From: Blumeriella jaapii
Taxonomy: Eukaryota; Ascomycota; Leotiomycetes; Helotiales; Drepanopezizaceae
NCBI GenBank assembly: GCA_009599575.1
Contig: VWND01000072.1
Span: 1 to 64,000 of the forward strand
Direction of reading: 5' to 3'
Length of the DNA: 64,000 nt
Below are positions 32,900 to 44,339 of the stretch, piece by piece. The position numbers and the translations under genes are program-made. The notes beneath the pieces are model-generated. The model was not told the DNA's origin, did not search any database, and worked only from the letters and a program-made list of their open reading frames with translations. Position 1 is the first letter of the stretch; every line of letters starts with the position of its first letter.

Positions 32900-34090
32900 A
32901 AGTCGTCCGCGTAATTTTACGCGACAAATTAGCTTAGCTTTTCGGATTTTCAATCTTCGGCGCTTACGTAATCGGAGTTTTACGAAATTTATTTTGCGTA
33001 ATTAATCGGTTTTTTCGGCCAATTCGTTTTTTTTTTTAACTTTTTCGAAAAAGAAAACTTTTTCGATATTTCGTTTTTAAACGGTTTTTTCGGAGATTTA
33101 TATTTGCTTGGCTTCGAGAATGCCGATATAACGCCTGAAAAAGATGGCGGAAACGCTGCCGGCGATAAAAAAACTATTAGCGATAGTTTCGATTCTGATA
33201 GCATTTCCGGAAGGAAAAAGCAAAATACTGGCGCCCCTGGAAAAAAAGCGGCCGGAAGTTATCAGAGCGAAAAAACTGGAAATAAAAATAACGACGATAG
33301 TCGTTTTTTAAAGCGCGCTCGTATTAAAGCCAAAAAACCTGCTATTTTTGAGCTTTCCAATTCTACTTTTTTATATAATTTATATTATTCGCAAAGCAAT
33401 TGAAAACTTAAATTACGACTGCTTATCGAATTTGGCTAAAGCTCGTTGCTATCGATGCTACGCAATTAGCACGTCGTATATTCCGGCCGACGCGAACGTT
33501 TTAGCTGCGTGGTTTTCCGTTTTTAAAACTTAAATTAATAAAATTATTAAAACGGTCAGTTTTATCGAAAAACTTTATCGTTTTTATTAATCGATTTTTA
33601 AAATATAACGGTTATTTTTTATTTTACGATTAAAACGGCTTTAAAAATGCAAAAAAATAAGCTTTTAAATCGATCGTAATTTAAAAGCAAAACTAATAAA
33701 TATAAAACGTATTATTAACGCGAAGCTCGCCGCGGCTCGTAGGATTTTTTAAACTTTTGCTTTTCGAATAATAGAAACTTCTACGCCTGTTCCACGTGCT
33801 GGCGAAATAAAGCCTGGCCACGATTTATTAAAAAATACTTCCGTTTTTGAAAATTTAAAAAAAAAATTCGCGGCGACCCTTTTGTTAAACGTTTCTGATT
33901 TTTAATTTAATAAAGCTTTGCAAAAAAAAAAGAATGCTCCGGTTGTATAGCCGGCGGCAGCTGTTTTTAAAAAGCCTATCGGAAGGTTTATTCCAGGCCT
34001 GATTATCGCGAAGCGTCGGGCGCGGATTATTATTTTAACGGGTTATATTTTTGATTTTTTGCAAAACTAAACGGTTTGGTTTTGGGTTTT
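32900..34090 (+). pseudogene. antisense cysteine-containing ORF relic inside copia F
   Basis: Opposite in strand to the copia pol and located between RNase H and the 3' LTR. The 99-codon frame 33104-33403 (ITPEKDGGNAAGDKK, then an acidic Ser/Asp part and a basic KRARIKAKK) runs into an overlapping frame 33348-33533. That frame contains DCLSNLAKARCYRCYAIST. Farther on (about 33765-33830) is FYACSTCWRNKAWPRFIKKYF. The paired C-x2-C groups resemble small Cys-rich domains of fungal proteins of unknown function. It may be a captured gene or an element-borne antisense ORF; no function is assigned. RIP-type stops are present. Confidence 0.45.
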
Positions 34091-34219
34091 TAAATTTGCG
34101 AAAAATTCGGATTTCTTTTGTTTGGAAAATAGTTTTTGCTATATTTAAGTTTTAATAAAAGTCTATTTAAATAAATATACGCCTGCAAAATGCAAGCTTT
34201 TCAATTCGATTGATCGAGC

Positions 34220-36300
34220 TTTTCGATAAGGCTTCGAAAATCCCGTAAATTAAAAAGTTTAACGAAACTTTCGTATTTTTATCGGATTAAATTTTTAGTA
34301 AAACCGTTTGCGTATATTTTATTTATTAAAAAGTATATAATTTTAAACTTTTTATTTTAGTATTTCTGGCGAATTTATATATTATTTATATCGATATAAC
34401 GAAGTTTCGTAAAAAATTTTTTTTTGTTTTTTACGATTAATCTAATCGTTTGCTGATTGTCGTAATATACGTTTTATTTAAAAACAACGTCGAATCGAAG
34501 CTTTTTAAAAAAACGTTGAAATGCTATTATTTTTTTTACGATCGTTATATAAGCAAATAGCTCCGCTTTAATAAAAAAAATAATAATTGTATTTTGTCGT
34601 ACAGCTTTTTACAAAATAGCATTTCCGAAAAAAAAAATATATTTTTAAAAAAATTTCCGAATTTTTAAATCGTCGGCGAAAAAAGCGTCGATGGAAATTA
34701 TTAATTAATTTTTCCGCTTTTTCCGATTGTAAACGATTTTTAAAAATTTTGTTTTATAAAAATATCGAAGCGTTTAATTAGCTGCTTCGAAATATTAAAG
34801 ATTTGAATTAATAAAAAAATAAAAAAGCTAAAAAGCTGCGAAAGCCACGTCGGATCGAAGCATAATAGCCGTATACAAAATTAAACCGATTTTTTTTTAA
34901 TACTTTTTAATTTGCGAAAGCGTGGCTACGCTTGGGTTTTTAATAAATTCGCAAATTAAAAAAAGCGTATTTGAAAAGCGTTTTTTATATATACCGAACT
35001 TCGTAGCGATTTTTTCGATATACGAGTTGTAAAGCAAAAAAACTTTTTTTTTTGTTTATTTCGTAAAATACGGATTTCGAAAAAATAGTTTAAATTTTTT
35101 ATATTTATAAGCTCGTAGGCTTTTTTTAAACCGAAAATAATTCCGTCGGCTTTTGACGAATAAAAAGCGTGGTATAAAATTTAAATATCGTCGACGTAAA
35201 ACGCTACGTATACGCTTCGCATTTCGTTAGCGAATATATAAAACTTTTCGTCTATTAGTTCGAGTTTTAGCTTTTTTAAAATATTAGCGAATTCGCCGTA
35301 TTATAAAATTGAAAAGTTTTTTAATTTATACAAAGCTCGGTTTAGTTATATTATTATATTTGATTATTTAAATCTATTAAACAAATAATATATAATTAGC
35401 TTACTTTTGGAATTTCGTTTTGTATTAACGAAAGTATTAATTATATCGAATTGCTTAATTTCCAGATCGAAATAAGCCGTTAGCGTTATAACCGTTCGGA
35501 AAAAACGGGCTGCGAATATAGCTGCGTATATAAAAAAGATTAAAGCTTCGTTTTAAAAGTTTTTTTTCACGATTAATTTCGATTTGCACCGCTGCAATTC
35601 GTTTAAGCTATTTGTTTTGTATTTAAAAATTTATTTAAATAAAATAGATTTTATAGTTTTATTTTTTTTAATAATTTTCTAGCATTTTCTGGTTTTTAAA
35701 TTTTTGATTTCGGTTTTTGCTTTTTTTTTAAATTGCTTTTTTATTTGATAGTTTTTCAATTCGTTTCAGTTTTTTAAAATCTTCGGTAAATTATTCCGAT
35801 ATTGTTTTTAGTCGAAAAATTAAATATTTTTTACCGACTTTTTTTTTATTAAAGCCGCTATTATTACGTGGACAGCTTAAAAGTTTTTTTTATCCATTTA
35901 AATCGGCTCGTTTATTTAAAACGTATAAACGAATTCGTCGATTTGTTATTTGATAAATAAAGCTATTAATTAAAAAATTTCGTATATCGTAGCGTATATT
36001 TTCGGTTTATCCGGCTAATATAAAATAAAATTTATACGATTTCGTTTAGCAGTTTTTAAAATCAGCTGCTTTTTATCGCTTATCGGAAACTTCGATTTAT
36101 TTTTTTTATTTTTTTTAAATAATATTTTTTTTTTAATAATCAACTTTAAAAAAGCTTCTAAAAGCAAGCGTTTAGATAGCTGTTTTATTTTAAATCGATT
36201 TGGCGCCTGATCTGCCGGGCGATAGCTTTTAATTATAATTTAAAAAATTAAATTGCGCGCTTTTTTGTATAGAGCCATTTTTATGCTCGCGCCGGAAAAC
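34220..36300 (-). pseudogene. element F copia reverse transcriptase and RNase H remnant
   Basis: The minus strand reads LNRALYKLKN (about 35,300-35,345), equivalent to the copia L-x-x-x-L-Y-G-L-K-Q box. VAFYVDDI follows at about 35,190-35,215, with the catalytic YVDD intact. RNase H is clear: KAVRQNTIIIFFIKAELFAY (about 34,540-34,610), equivalent to W-x-S-K-x-Q-x-x-V-A-L-S-S-x-E-A-E-Y. Then come NQQTIRLI (about 34,440-34,465), a FTKLRYIDI equivalent of the K-x-x-H-I-D helix, and IYANGFTKN, the end of copia Pol. RIP-type stops are frequent. Confidence 0.8.
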
Positions 36301-38050
36301 CTTCTGAAATTTTGCTCTGTTTTATTTTGTTTTGCAATAATAAGCTTTGCTAATTTATTATTTTTTTTAAAATTTTTATAACTTTTTAACGCTTTTATCG
36401 CGTCGGTCAAAATATTTCGGATATATTTTGCATATTTCCGATTAATAATTAGTTTTGAAAATTAAAACTGGTCGGTAATAGCTTTGTCGAAAAAGCTTTT
36501 ATAAAAAACTATTATCCCCGAGCTTTAAACGTTTGAATCGATCGTAAAAAAAAGCTCGATCGCTTCGATTTTTTTTGGGTTTTTTATTTCCGAGGATTTG
36601 GCCTTATTTTTTAAAATATTTAAATTTATTAATATTAAAATGTTTTTTTTTTTTATCGTAAGCCTTGAAAGTCTATCAGAAAAGTCTGAAATCGGTTTTG
36701 GTTCTAATAGCGGCTCCGGTGAAAAAGGATTTTTATTTTCTTTTGTAAAGTCTGAAGGTTGCTCGTTTTATAATAATAGCTTTTTTTTTGTATTATTTTC
36801 TTTTTAACATACCGAGTTTTGCTGGTCTGCGCCGCTATTAAAACCGCCCGCTAATATCTGATATTCAGCGTTTTAAGTTTTTTCGTTTTTTACGTTTTCG
36901 ATAAATTCTACGGTTTTTTAAAGCTTTAGTTTAGTTATAGGACTTGGATTTTCAGCTTCCGAAAAGTAAAACTTGGATTCGTCAAATACTACGTTTCGGC
37001 TCGTAATTATACGTATTAGCTAAAGCATTTAGATTTTGTAAATATTAAAAGCGTTATATTTAATCAAATATCCGATGTGTTTTTTCGAAAGAATTTTAAA
37101 TTTTCTTTTATATTTTATAGCTTTCCGATTTTTTATTATTAAATACGCACGAATTTTATACGTATAAATTTTATTTTAATTTGGTCTGAAATCGGCCGTA
37201 CGCGCTTTTATAATAATAAAATCGTAATATCGAAAATATTACTTAAATTAATTATGCAAAATTTCATTTAAAAATTTAAATTGTTTTTTCGCAAACGGCG
37301 ATATATTATATAAATGCGCTGCTGCTTTTATCGTTTCGGGCCAAAAAAAGGTTGGAAGTCCCGTTTTAATTTTTATTTTTATCGAACGTTTAATTATTTT
37401 TTTTTTTGCTCGTTCGATCGAGCCGTTTGGCTGGTGTACGTAAAATAAAATTAACTTCAGATCGATATTTTCGCGCTCCGTTTATTTCTAGTATTTCGAA
37501 ATAATATTTTTTTATTTTAAAATTACCGACGATTCGTTATTTTATCGAATTTTGCAAATAAAAAAATTATATTAGCGTTTTATTTATGCGTCGAACGTTT
37601 AAAAACGGTTCAAAACGACTTTTATATTTTTCGTTCTGATAGCGAAGATTTAAATTTTTTTATTATATTCGTTTTTTATTAGAAATATTTACGTCGAGCC
37701 GTTGTAAACTTTTTTACGACTTTTAAAATAGTTGTAAAAATTCTAGCCGATGCGAAAAAAAGGCTTGAAAAACTTGTTTTCTGATATTGCTTTTAAAATT
37801 ATTTGTTTTAAATGCGTAATAGTATACTTTTCGCATTTTATTTTAATTAAGCTTTTGATTTTTATTTTACGAATGTTTTCGACCAGCTTTTCGAACGCGT
37901 TTTTACTTAAATGGCCCGAACGAAAGTGTTATAAGCGCGTATTGTTATTTCGATCGTACGTAAATACGCTGCTTTTTTTAAATTTATAGCGCGTACGACG
38001 TTTCGGAATTATATAAATTATTAAACCGGGCGAATTACGTTTTAAAAAAT
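36300..38050 (-). pseudogene. element F copia integrase remnant
   Basis: The pre-integrase zinc finger is readable at about 37,760-37,930: HLSKNAFEKLVENIRKIK, then IKIKCEKYTITH, equivalent to H-x-G-H-x(n)-C-x2-C with one Cys changed to Tyr. A PFFRIG-like start of the catalytic core follows. Downstream core parts (to about 36,300) are multi-frame and stop-ridden, including a Ser/Gly-rich linker region. Position before RT confirms copia rather than gypsy organisation. Confidence 0.65.
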
Positions 38051-40238
38051 TTAAATTGTTACGTAAGAAATACGAATAAAAAAAGCAATTGATTTTAATA
38101 TATTTAAATATACAAAAATCGGCGATCGTTTGATATTAACGTTTTAAAATAAAACTTTTAAAACTTTTAAAACGAAAAGTATTATTTGATTTTTAAAACT
38201 AATAATTTTTTTTAGCTAAAAAACTAGCGGAAATAATATTAATAATAAAATCTGAAACGAACGCTACGTTATTAAAAATTATATTTTAAAGTTTTTTATT
38301 TTTTTTGCGAAAAGCTTTTTTTATTAAACGATTTTTTTTCCCGACGATTAAAAGATTTTATATACCTGTATAAACGCTGTTAATAAAATTATTAATTTTT
38401 TTATAAAACTTTTCGATAAAAAGGTTTTTGTCGTTTATTAAATAAGTTTTAAAACAGTTATTAAAAAGGGTATTTTTATTTAAAAAATAACATTAACTAA
38501 GCTTTAAAGCCAGAACGTTAATTCCGAAATGCTTTTTGATCGTATTAAAGCAAAAAAGATAAAAAATTACGATAAAAAACTTTTTTTAATCGTTTTTGGA
38601 AATTAATTTTAAAATTTGTTTTGGTTTAGTTATTAGGATTCCAAGAATTTTGTTAATTGCGACCATTTGAATACTTTTTTTATTCAAAGCTTTCAAAGCT
38701 TTTTTATAATTGAAAAACAGCTTTTTTTTTCGCATTTTAGCGATCTTTTGCCTATTTGAAAAGTTGGAAAAAGTTTTTTTTTTACGACGATTATTTATTA
38801 CGTACAAAAGCTTTTTACAATCGGTTAGGAAATAAAAATAGCGCTTTTTAAAAATATCGCATAAACAATTATATTTTTTTTTTTTTTTTTTTTTTATTTT
38901 TTCCTTTTTTTTTTTTACGATTTTTCGAAATATCGTTGTTTTCAGAATCGAAAAGGAAAGTGGCGAAAACTCCGATTTTTCGGCCTGAATTATCGAATCT
39001 TCGGTTGTTTTAAAAAAAAAAAATTATAAAGCTTAGTTCGATTGAAATCTTTTTTTTATAAAAAGGCCGGCAAATTCGTTTTTCAGATATTTAGTTTTTT
39101 TGCTGTTCGCTTATTATAAATTAATATATACGACAATTACGTCGAGAAAATCGATGGCAGCGTAGCGGCTATCCATATTAAAAATTTTATATTCGACAGC
39201 TGTTTTATAAGCGGTTTGTTATTTTTTTATTTATTCGGTCATATTTATTTTTCCGTTATACGCTTTGCGAAAAGTGTTTTTATAATTAAATTTAACGAAG
39301 CTAACCACGGAAAAATATGCAAAAACAATATTTTTTTTTAAAATACGAACGAATGCTTAAAATGACCTCTGCTTTCTTTTATAATATGGATTTTTAATTC
39401 TACGCACACTTTTATTTATCAAAAAATCTTTTTGCAAATTAATATAAAAAGTGGCGTACGCTTTTTTATTATTAATAGCGTTGATTTTCGATTAAATAAT
39501 TGCAAAATTTATCAAATTGGTTTTTATAATTAAAAAGATTTAATCGAGCAATTTCTGATAGGCAGTAACGTATTTCTGTTATTTTTTAAGCTTTTTTAAA
39601 TAATTTTTAAAAAAATAATCGATTTCATTTTTCAAATCGTCGAAAATCAAATTGGCTAGTCGAAATTTATCGAAAAGGTTATTAATCGTAACGGCGGCCT
39701 TTTTTGCTTCGGTTATGCCGTTGTATTCGGCGCATTTTCGATCGTAGTTTGCTTGGCGCTTTTTGTTTTTTTAATCGATAAACTAATAAGAAAACTGTTT
39801 TTATAATCGTTTATTAATAAAAAAGCGAAATAAAAAGTTAGAATCGGTGTAATCGAAAGGAAAAATCCCTGATCGGTGAAATTTATACGTTTTTAATTAA
39901 AAGATTTACGATTTTAGGTCGTGAAAAAAAACTTTTTTTTTCGTAAAGGCCGATATATTGTTTTCGTTGTGAAAGATCGATTAATTAAATTGAAAAAAGT
40001 AGAAAAATAAAAATAAGATTTGTAAATTAAAAAAATCGAAAAATTAATGCTTTCCGTATTTTTAATAGCTTTTTATCGATTCGTAGCTTTTTATTAAATA
40101 AAGAAAACTTTGTAAAATATAATTTTTTACGAATATTTTTTGATAATTCGAATAAATTGACCGGTAAAAGCTTCCAACGAGTCTCTTAGCGTATGCATTG
40201 CAAAAAAAAGCTTATTAATTGGCTCCGGGGCTTATAAC
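38050..40238 (-). pseudogene. element F gag and leader region remnant
   Basis: Between the 5' LTR (right) and integrase. The frame 38586-38807 (73 codons) is Lys/Asn-rich and contains KKLFFNYKKALKALNK, which may be an eroded CCHC knuckle (the spacing fits L-C-F-x-C-K-x-x-G-H), though only weakly. The remainder shows short helical pieces with stops. A protease should lie around 38,100-38,500 (ILGILITKP-type text is at the end of that frame) but no D-[ST]-G motif is certain. Confidence 0.5.
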
Positions 40239-40540
40239 TGTCGTATATAATTAAATAGTCGGTAAAAATTCTTATCGGAAACTGGAACGGATAAATTGTA
40301 TGCAATAAAATATTATTTGTATTATTTTAAGTCTGACTGGCGAGCTTTTCGCAGAAAACGGAAAGTTCGGGCTCGCTTAGTCAGTCGGTCGGAAAAACTA
40401 GTTTCCGAGAAGGCTCGTTATCACGTGACTACGAGCCTTTCCGAGCTCCAGAAACATTTAACTACTGAAAGCGTACAGGAAGAATAAATCTGGAACAAAA
40501 AAAATAAAAGGAAATAAAGGAATATAAATATAGCGCAACA
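40239..40540 (-). repeat. element F 5' LTR
   Basis: Same 302-bp unit as at 32318. Here the right outer part is preserved (CATTTAACTACTGAAAGCGTACAGGAAG) and the left inner part is eroded (TATATAATTAAATAGTCGG). Stem-loop arms lie at 40333-40345 with 40371-40385, and at 40412-40418 with 40431-40437 enclosing CACGTG. It is followed directly by ACTAC. Confidence 0.85.
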
Positions 40541-41315
40541 ACTACTACGCCGTCGGAAACGTCAGTTTTTAATATGCAAAAAAGATTTTGCTTGTAATAT
40601 TATAAAACCGATACAGTAATAAAAGCTAATATAAAAAGGTCGAAACTTTTTTGATATTTAAAAATGAAATAATAAAAAACGTTAGTTTTAATTAAATAAA
40701 CTAAAAGCTTTGCAATTATACCGTAGTTTCGAATAAAACGTCGGTAAAAATTAAAAACCAAAAAAGCTTTATATATTTTTTATAATAACAAAAAGCTTTT
40801 AATAAACGACTACGAAAACCTTTTTTAAATTTATTTTTAAACTTTTAATCGAAATAATAAAATTTAAATAACAGGTCCGAATAACGTTAAATTTAAACTT
40901 CCGAATATCGGCCTGTAATTCAGCGTCAGCGAGCTTTTAAAACATTTTGCGAACGTATATAACGTATTTTAATAAATCGGACGAATAAATAAAAATATTA
41001 TTCAGATATATAATATAAAAATCGTTTATATAATCGAAAAAAACGTCGTTTATATAACGTTGATAAATTGCGGATTTATTAATAAGGCCAAAAAATAGCA
41101 TTTTGCATTTATAAGCGTTTTAACGAATACGAAACGTCGTTAGTTTTTTATTAACGAAGTTTATTCGAATTCTGTAAAAAACTTAACGAATATCGAGCTT
41201 CGTAAAAATTCGTACTTTCGAAAAACGAGCAAAGGTTTTATCGATAAAAAAAAAAATATCGATTCTTACAAATAACATTATTAAAAGCTCGATAATCGAT
41301 ACAAAAACGTAATAA
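40541..41315 (-). pseudogene. element H reverse transcriptase fragment, right of copia F
   Basis: Minus-strand text: a KTDVSDGVV start of RNase H at the F junction, then toward higher coordinates the RT palm. CKMLFFGLINKSAIYQRYIN is equivalent to MPFGLTNAP-x-x-FQ-x-x-IN, and YIIYLNNIFIYS (about 40,985-41,020) is the Y-x-D-D box with both Asp changed to Asn. It ends at 41315, where element C begins. H is therefore an old minus-strand Ty3/gypsy copy serving as the landing site for E, F and C. Confidence 0.8.
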
Positions 41316-41581
41316 TATAAAACGGTGATACCTTGTATTAATAAGAGTTGGTAGTTTTAGCTATGATCGAGGCATGAACCCCTCCGAAACCCCCTGCCAT
41401 TAACTACTTTTAACAAGTATAAAAGCAAAGCACCTCCTTAAATAGTATTATAAATACGCAGTCCAATTTATACTTTTATTTATTCTTTTTTTTTTTTTTT
41501 AATCTTTTTTAAAAATTCCTTAGACTATTTTACCTACCGATATATAGCCGTATTAATTTGGTTTTTCTATTTACTTTTATA
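41316..41581 (+). repeat. element C 5' LTR
   Basis: 266 bp, TATAAAACGGTGATACC ... TACTTTTATA. The left half retains GAGTTGGTAGTTTTAGC and GAGGCATGAACCCC, while the right half is eroded. It lies immediately after element H RT sequence. Confidence 0.9.
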
Positions 41582-42119
41582 TTTAATAATTTACGCAAAA
41601 ATTTAAACTTCGGTATTTCGTTTTTATATATTCGCCGATGCATTTTTCAAATTTATAATTAAAATCGATTTCGATATTTCGCTATTACGGCTTAAAAAAC
41701 TTTTTATATGGTATTGTTCGCAGCTGCATTATATAAAAAACCCTTAATAGCTTTTTCTATTTTACGTATAATTATTAAATTACAAAAATGCAATATATTT
41801 TAGAAACGTTTAAAATTACGGTCAGGCAATCTTAAATCGTACGAAGTTTAAAATTCGAAAATCGCTTTTTTATTTAAAAATAACAAATCGAATATTAGTT
41901 CGTACGCTTCGATCGCTGCGCTCGGCTTTTTTAAATTAGATTTTTTTTGATTAAACGCCTAGCGAAAACTTAATCTTTTAATTTTACGCTTTATGATTAT
42001 AATAATTACAATTTGCGGCTTTTTATTAAAAATAATAAGAAAATGGCTATACGTGTATTAGCCTGAGCCACGGAATATCGAAACCGTAGATTATATAATA
42101 ATATTATATTAATCTAGTT

Positions 42120-43760
42120 AATTTATTAAAAAATAAGTTTTTTAATATATTATTTAAATATTTGGACGTAATTTTATTTTATTTAATTTTTTTAGAAAAC
42201 ACAAAAATTTTTTTAATAGCTTTTTTATTAAAAACGATTTTTTTTATATTAAAAATTTTTAATTTACAATTTTAGAAAACATTTATTTATTTAATTCAAA
42301 CTTTACCAACACTTTTATTAATATTATAATTAACGACGCTTTCGTTTTTTTATACGAGGCCGCATGCTTTTTTCTGGCTTTTTTAATATATTTTTATTTA
42401 ATAACGCTAATATTACCGATTTTATCGAAAAATATAAAAAAACCTGTAAGAATTTCGAAGTTTCTGAAACTGAGATATTCGATAAGCTTTTTCGCTATTA
42501 TAATCCAACCATTAAAAATATTATTAAATCGATAAATAAATAAAAGGCTATTAGAGTTCGAAACTGGCGTAAGTTAATTAAAACTTTGAAATCGGAATTT
42601 CGAAATTACGACCGTTAGCAAATCCGCGATATTATCGCTTTTTTTAAACAGTTTATTATAATAATTCGCTAAGCCAAAAAACTTAAAGCTTATTATCGTA
42701 TTTATACGAAAGTTTTTGACGTTTTTATTAATAAAAAGGTTTTAAGCGAAGTTGAACAAAAAAAATTGTTTTTATTTGACCTTTTAATTAGCATTCGCAA
42801 CAAAACTATTAAGTATTTTAAAATCGATAAACAAAATCCTAAAACTTTCGATTAATATTTTAAATTTGTAAAATTCGTTTTCAAATAAAATCAAAGCGAA
42901 CGTATTATCGAAGCTATAAATCAAAAAAAATTTCTTTTTTTTATTTATAAAAAAAACGTAGAAGCTTTAGTATAAAAATATGCCTAGCTATTAAAAATTA
43001 TCGAAATCGCTAAAAAACAACCAATTATTATATTATTTAATCGTTTTGCAAAATCTATTAACTTGGAAAAGCTTAATAAAAATATCGAAACTTTCGTATT
43101 AAAATTTACCGATATTAAAATTTAAAAATTGCAAAGCAAAATCGAAAGTTTTATACAATAGCAGAAAAAACTTTTTTACGTTAATTCGGATAATAAAAAC
43201 GATTAAAATAGCTTTTATAACAATTACTTTTTTTAAAATGCGCGAAGCGATTAATTTCGCCAAACCATCGTAAAAATAATAGCTGCCCAATAGCAATCTT
43301 TTCGTGCTAGCGATCAAGATCAGCGAAATATTAATTATAATAACGATTATCAAAAGAAAAAAGAAAACCAACGCGGAAATCAGAATCGCGGCTATTAAAA
43401 TGGTAAAAATAACTATTAAAACAAACCCCGTGGCTTTAAATATAAATTTTATAATAATAAAAAAATTTATTACGAAAAATCTTATATTCGCTTTAAATGC
43501 AAAGCATTTAATTTTTGCGTAAATAATAATATCTGTTATATTAATAAATATGGAGCGATTTGCCTCGGACCGACGAAAACAGAAATAAGCTTTTTTAACA
43601 AAGCTGAAAATCAAAGCTGGTTAAACATTATTCGCTTAAAAATAAAAAGTACGAAATGGAACGATTGCTTAAAAAACAGAAAAAATGCGAAAACGATTTT
43701 TATTAGTAAAAGAAAAAACATTTCAAAAAGCGTATTAATTAAAAAAAAAACTTTTATCTT
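42120..43760 (+). pseudogene. element C gag remnant
   Basis: Collinear with B 18,900-20,560 and D 51,060-52,620. It retains the MLFSGF..IFLFNNANITDF and EKYKKTCKNFE pieces (about 42,366-42,460), but the frame is more broken than in B or D. The long minus-strand frame 43099-43614 (171 codons, Ile/Phe-rich, repeated in D at 51999-52514) is antisense to gag. It arises because RIP removes stop-forming words asymmetrically; I do not believe it as a gene. Confidence 0.6.
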
Positions 43761-44339
43761 AAATATAAATAAAATTTAAATATATAAATAAAAAACAAAT
43801 ATATATATTACTAATATAATTATCGCATTTGCAAATATTATAACTATATAATTAAGCCAGCGAATTATAAAAAAGCAAAATGCTTCTGTTTTATTCGCTA
43901 AACCGACTAATATGAAAAAAAACGTTAAAATCGAAAAGGAAAAAAATTTTAAAATTCGAAAAAAAACCGATAAAACTATTAAAAAAACGCTTATAATAGA
44001 AAAAATTAACGACGATATAAAAAATATCGATACCGACACTTCGATTTAAATCATTTAAAAAGTATCAGCTTTTAAACGCTTATTATTAATGCGAAGCGAA
44101 AAATAAATCGATAAATATATCAACTTTAAAGCCGTCGACAAAGCTATTAAAAAAATTATAAAACAAAAAATTAAATTAAAATTCAACGACTTATTTAATA
44201 CAGAAAAAATATTCGATAAAATTATTAATAAATAAATTCTTATATTAAAAAAAAACGAAAAAATTGAAATCATTCGAGAAAAAAACAATTTTAAATTGGA
44301 AAAAAACCAAAAAGAAATTTACAATATCGCAATTAATTT

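Larger units (their letters stand above)
32318..40540 (-). mobile_element. element F: complete Ty1/copia element, RIP-degraded
   Basis: Direct 302-bp LTRs (32318-32619 and 40239-40540) are flanked by the 5-bp duplication ACTAC (32313-32317 and 40541-40545). Coding is on the minus strand in copia order: gag (right), GAG-pre-integrase finger, integrase, RT with a YVDD box, RNase H (left). About 1.6 kb between RNase H and the 3' LTR holds an opposite-strand coding relic. F is inserted in the RT/RNase H junction of element H. All frames carry stops. Confidence 0.9.
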
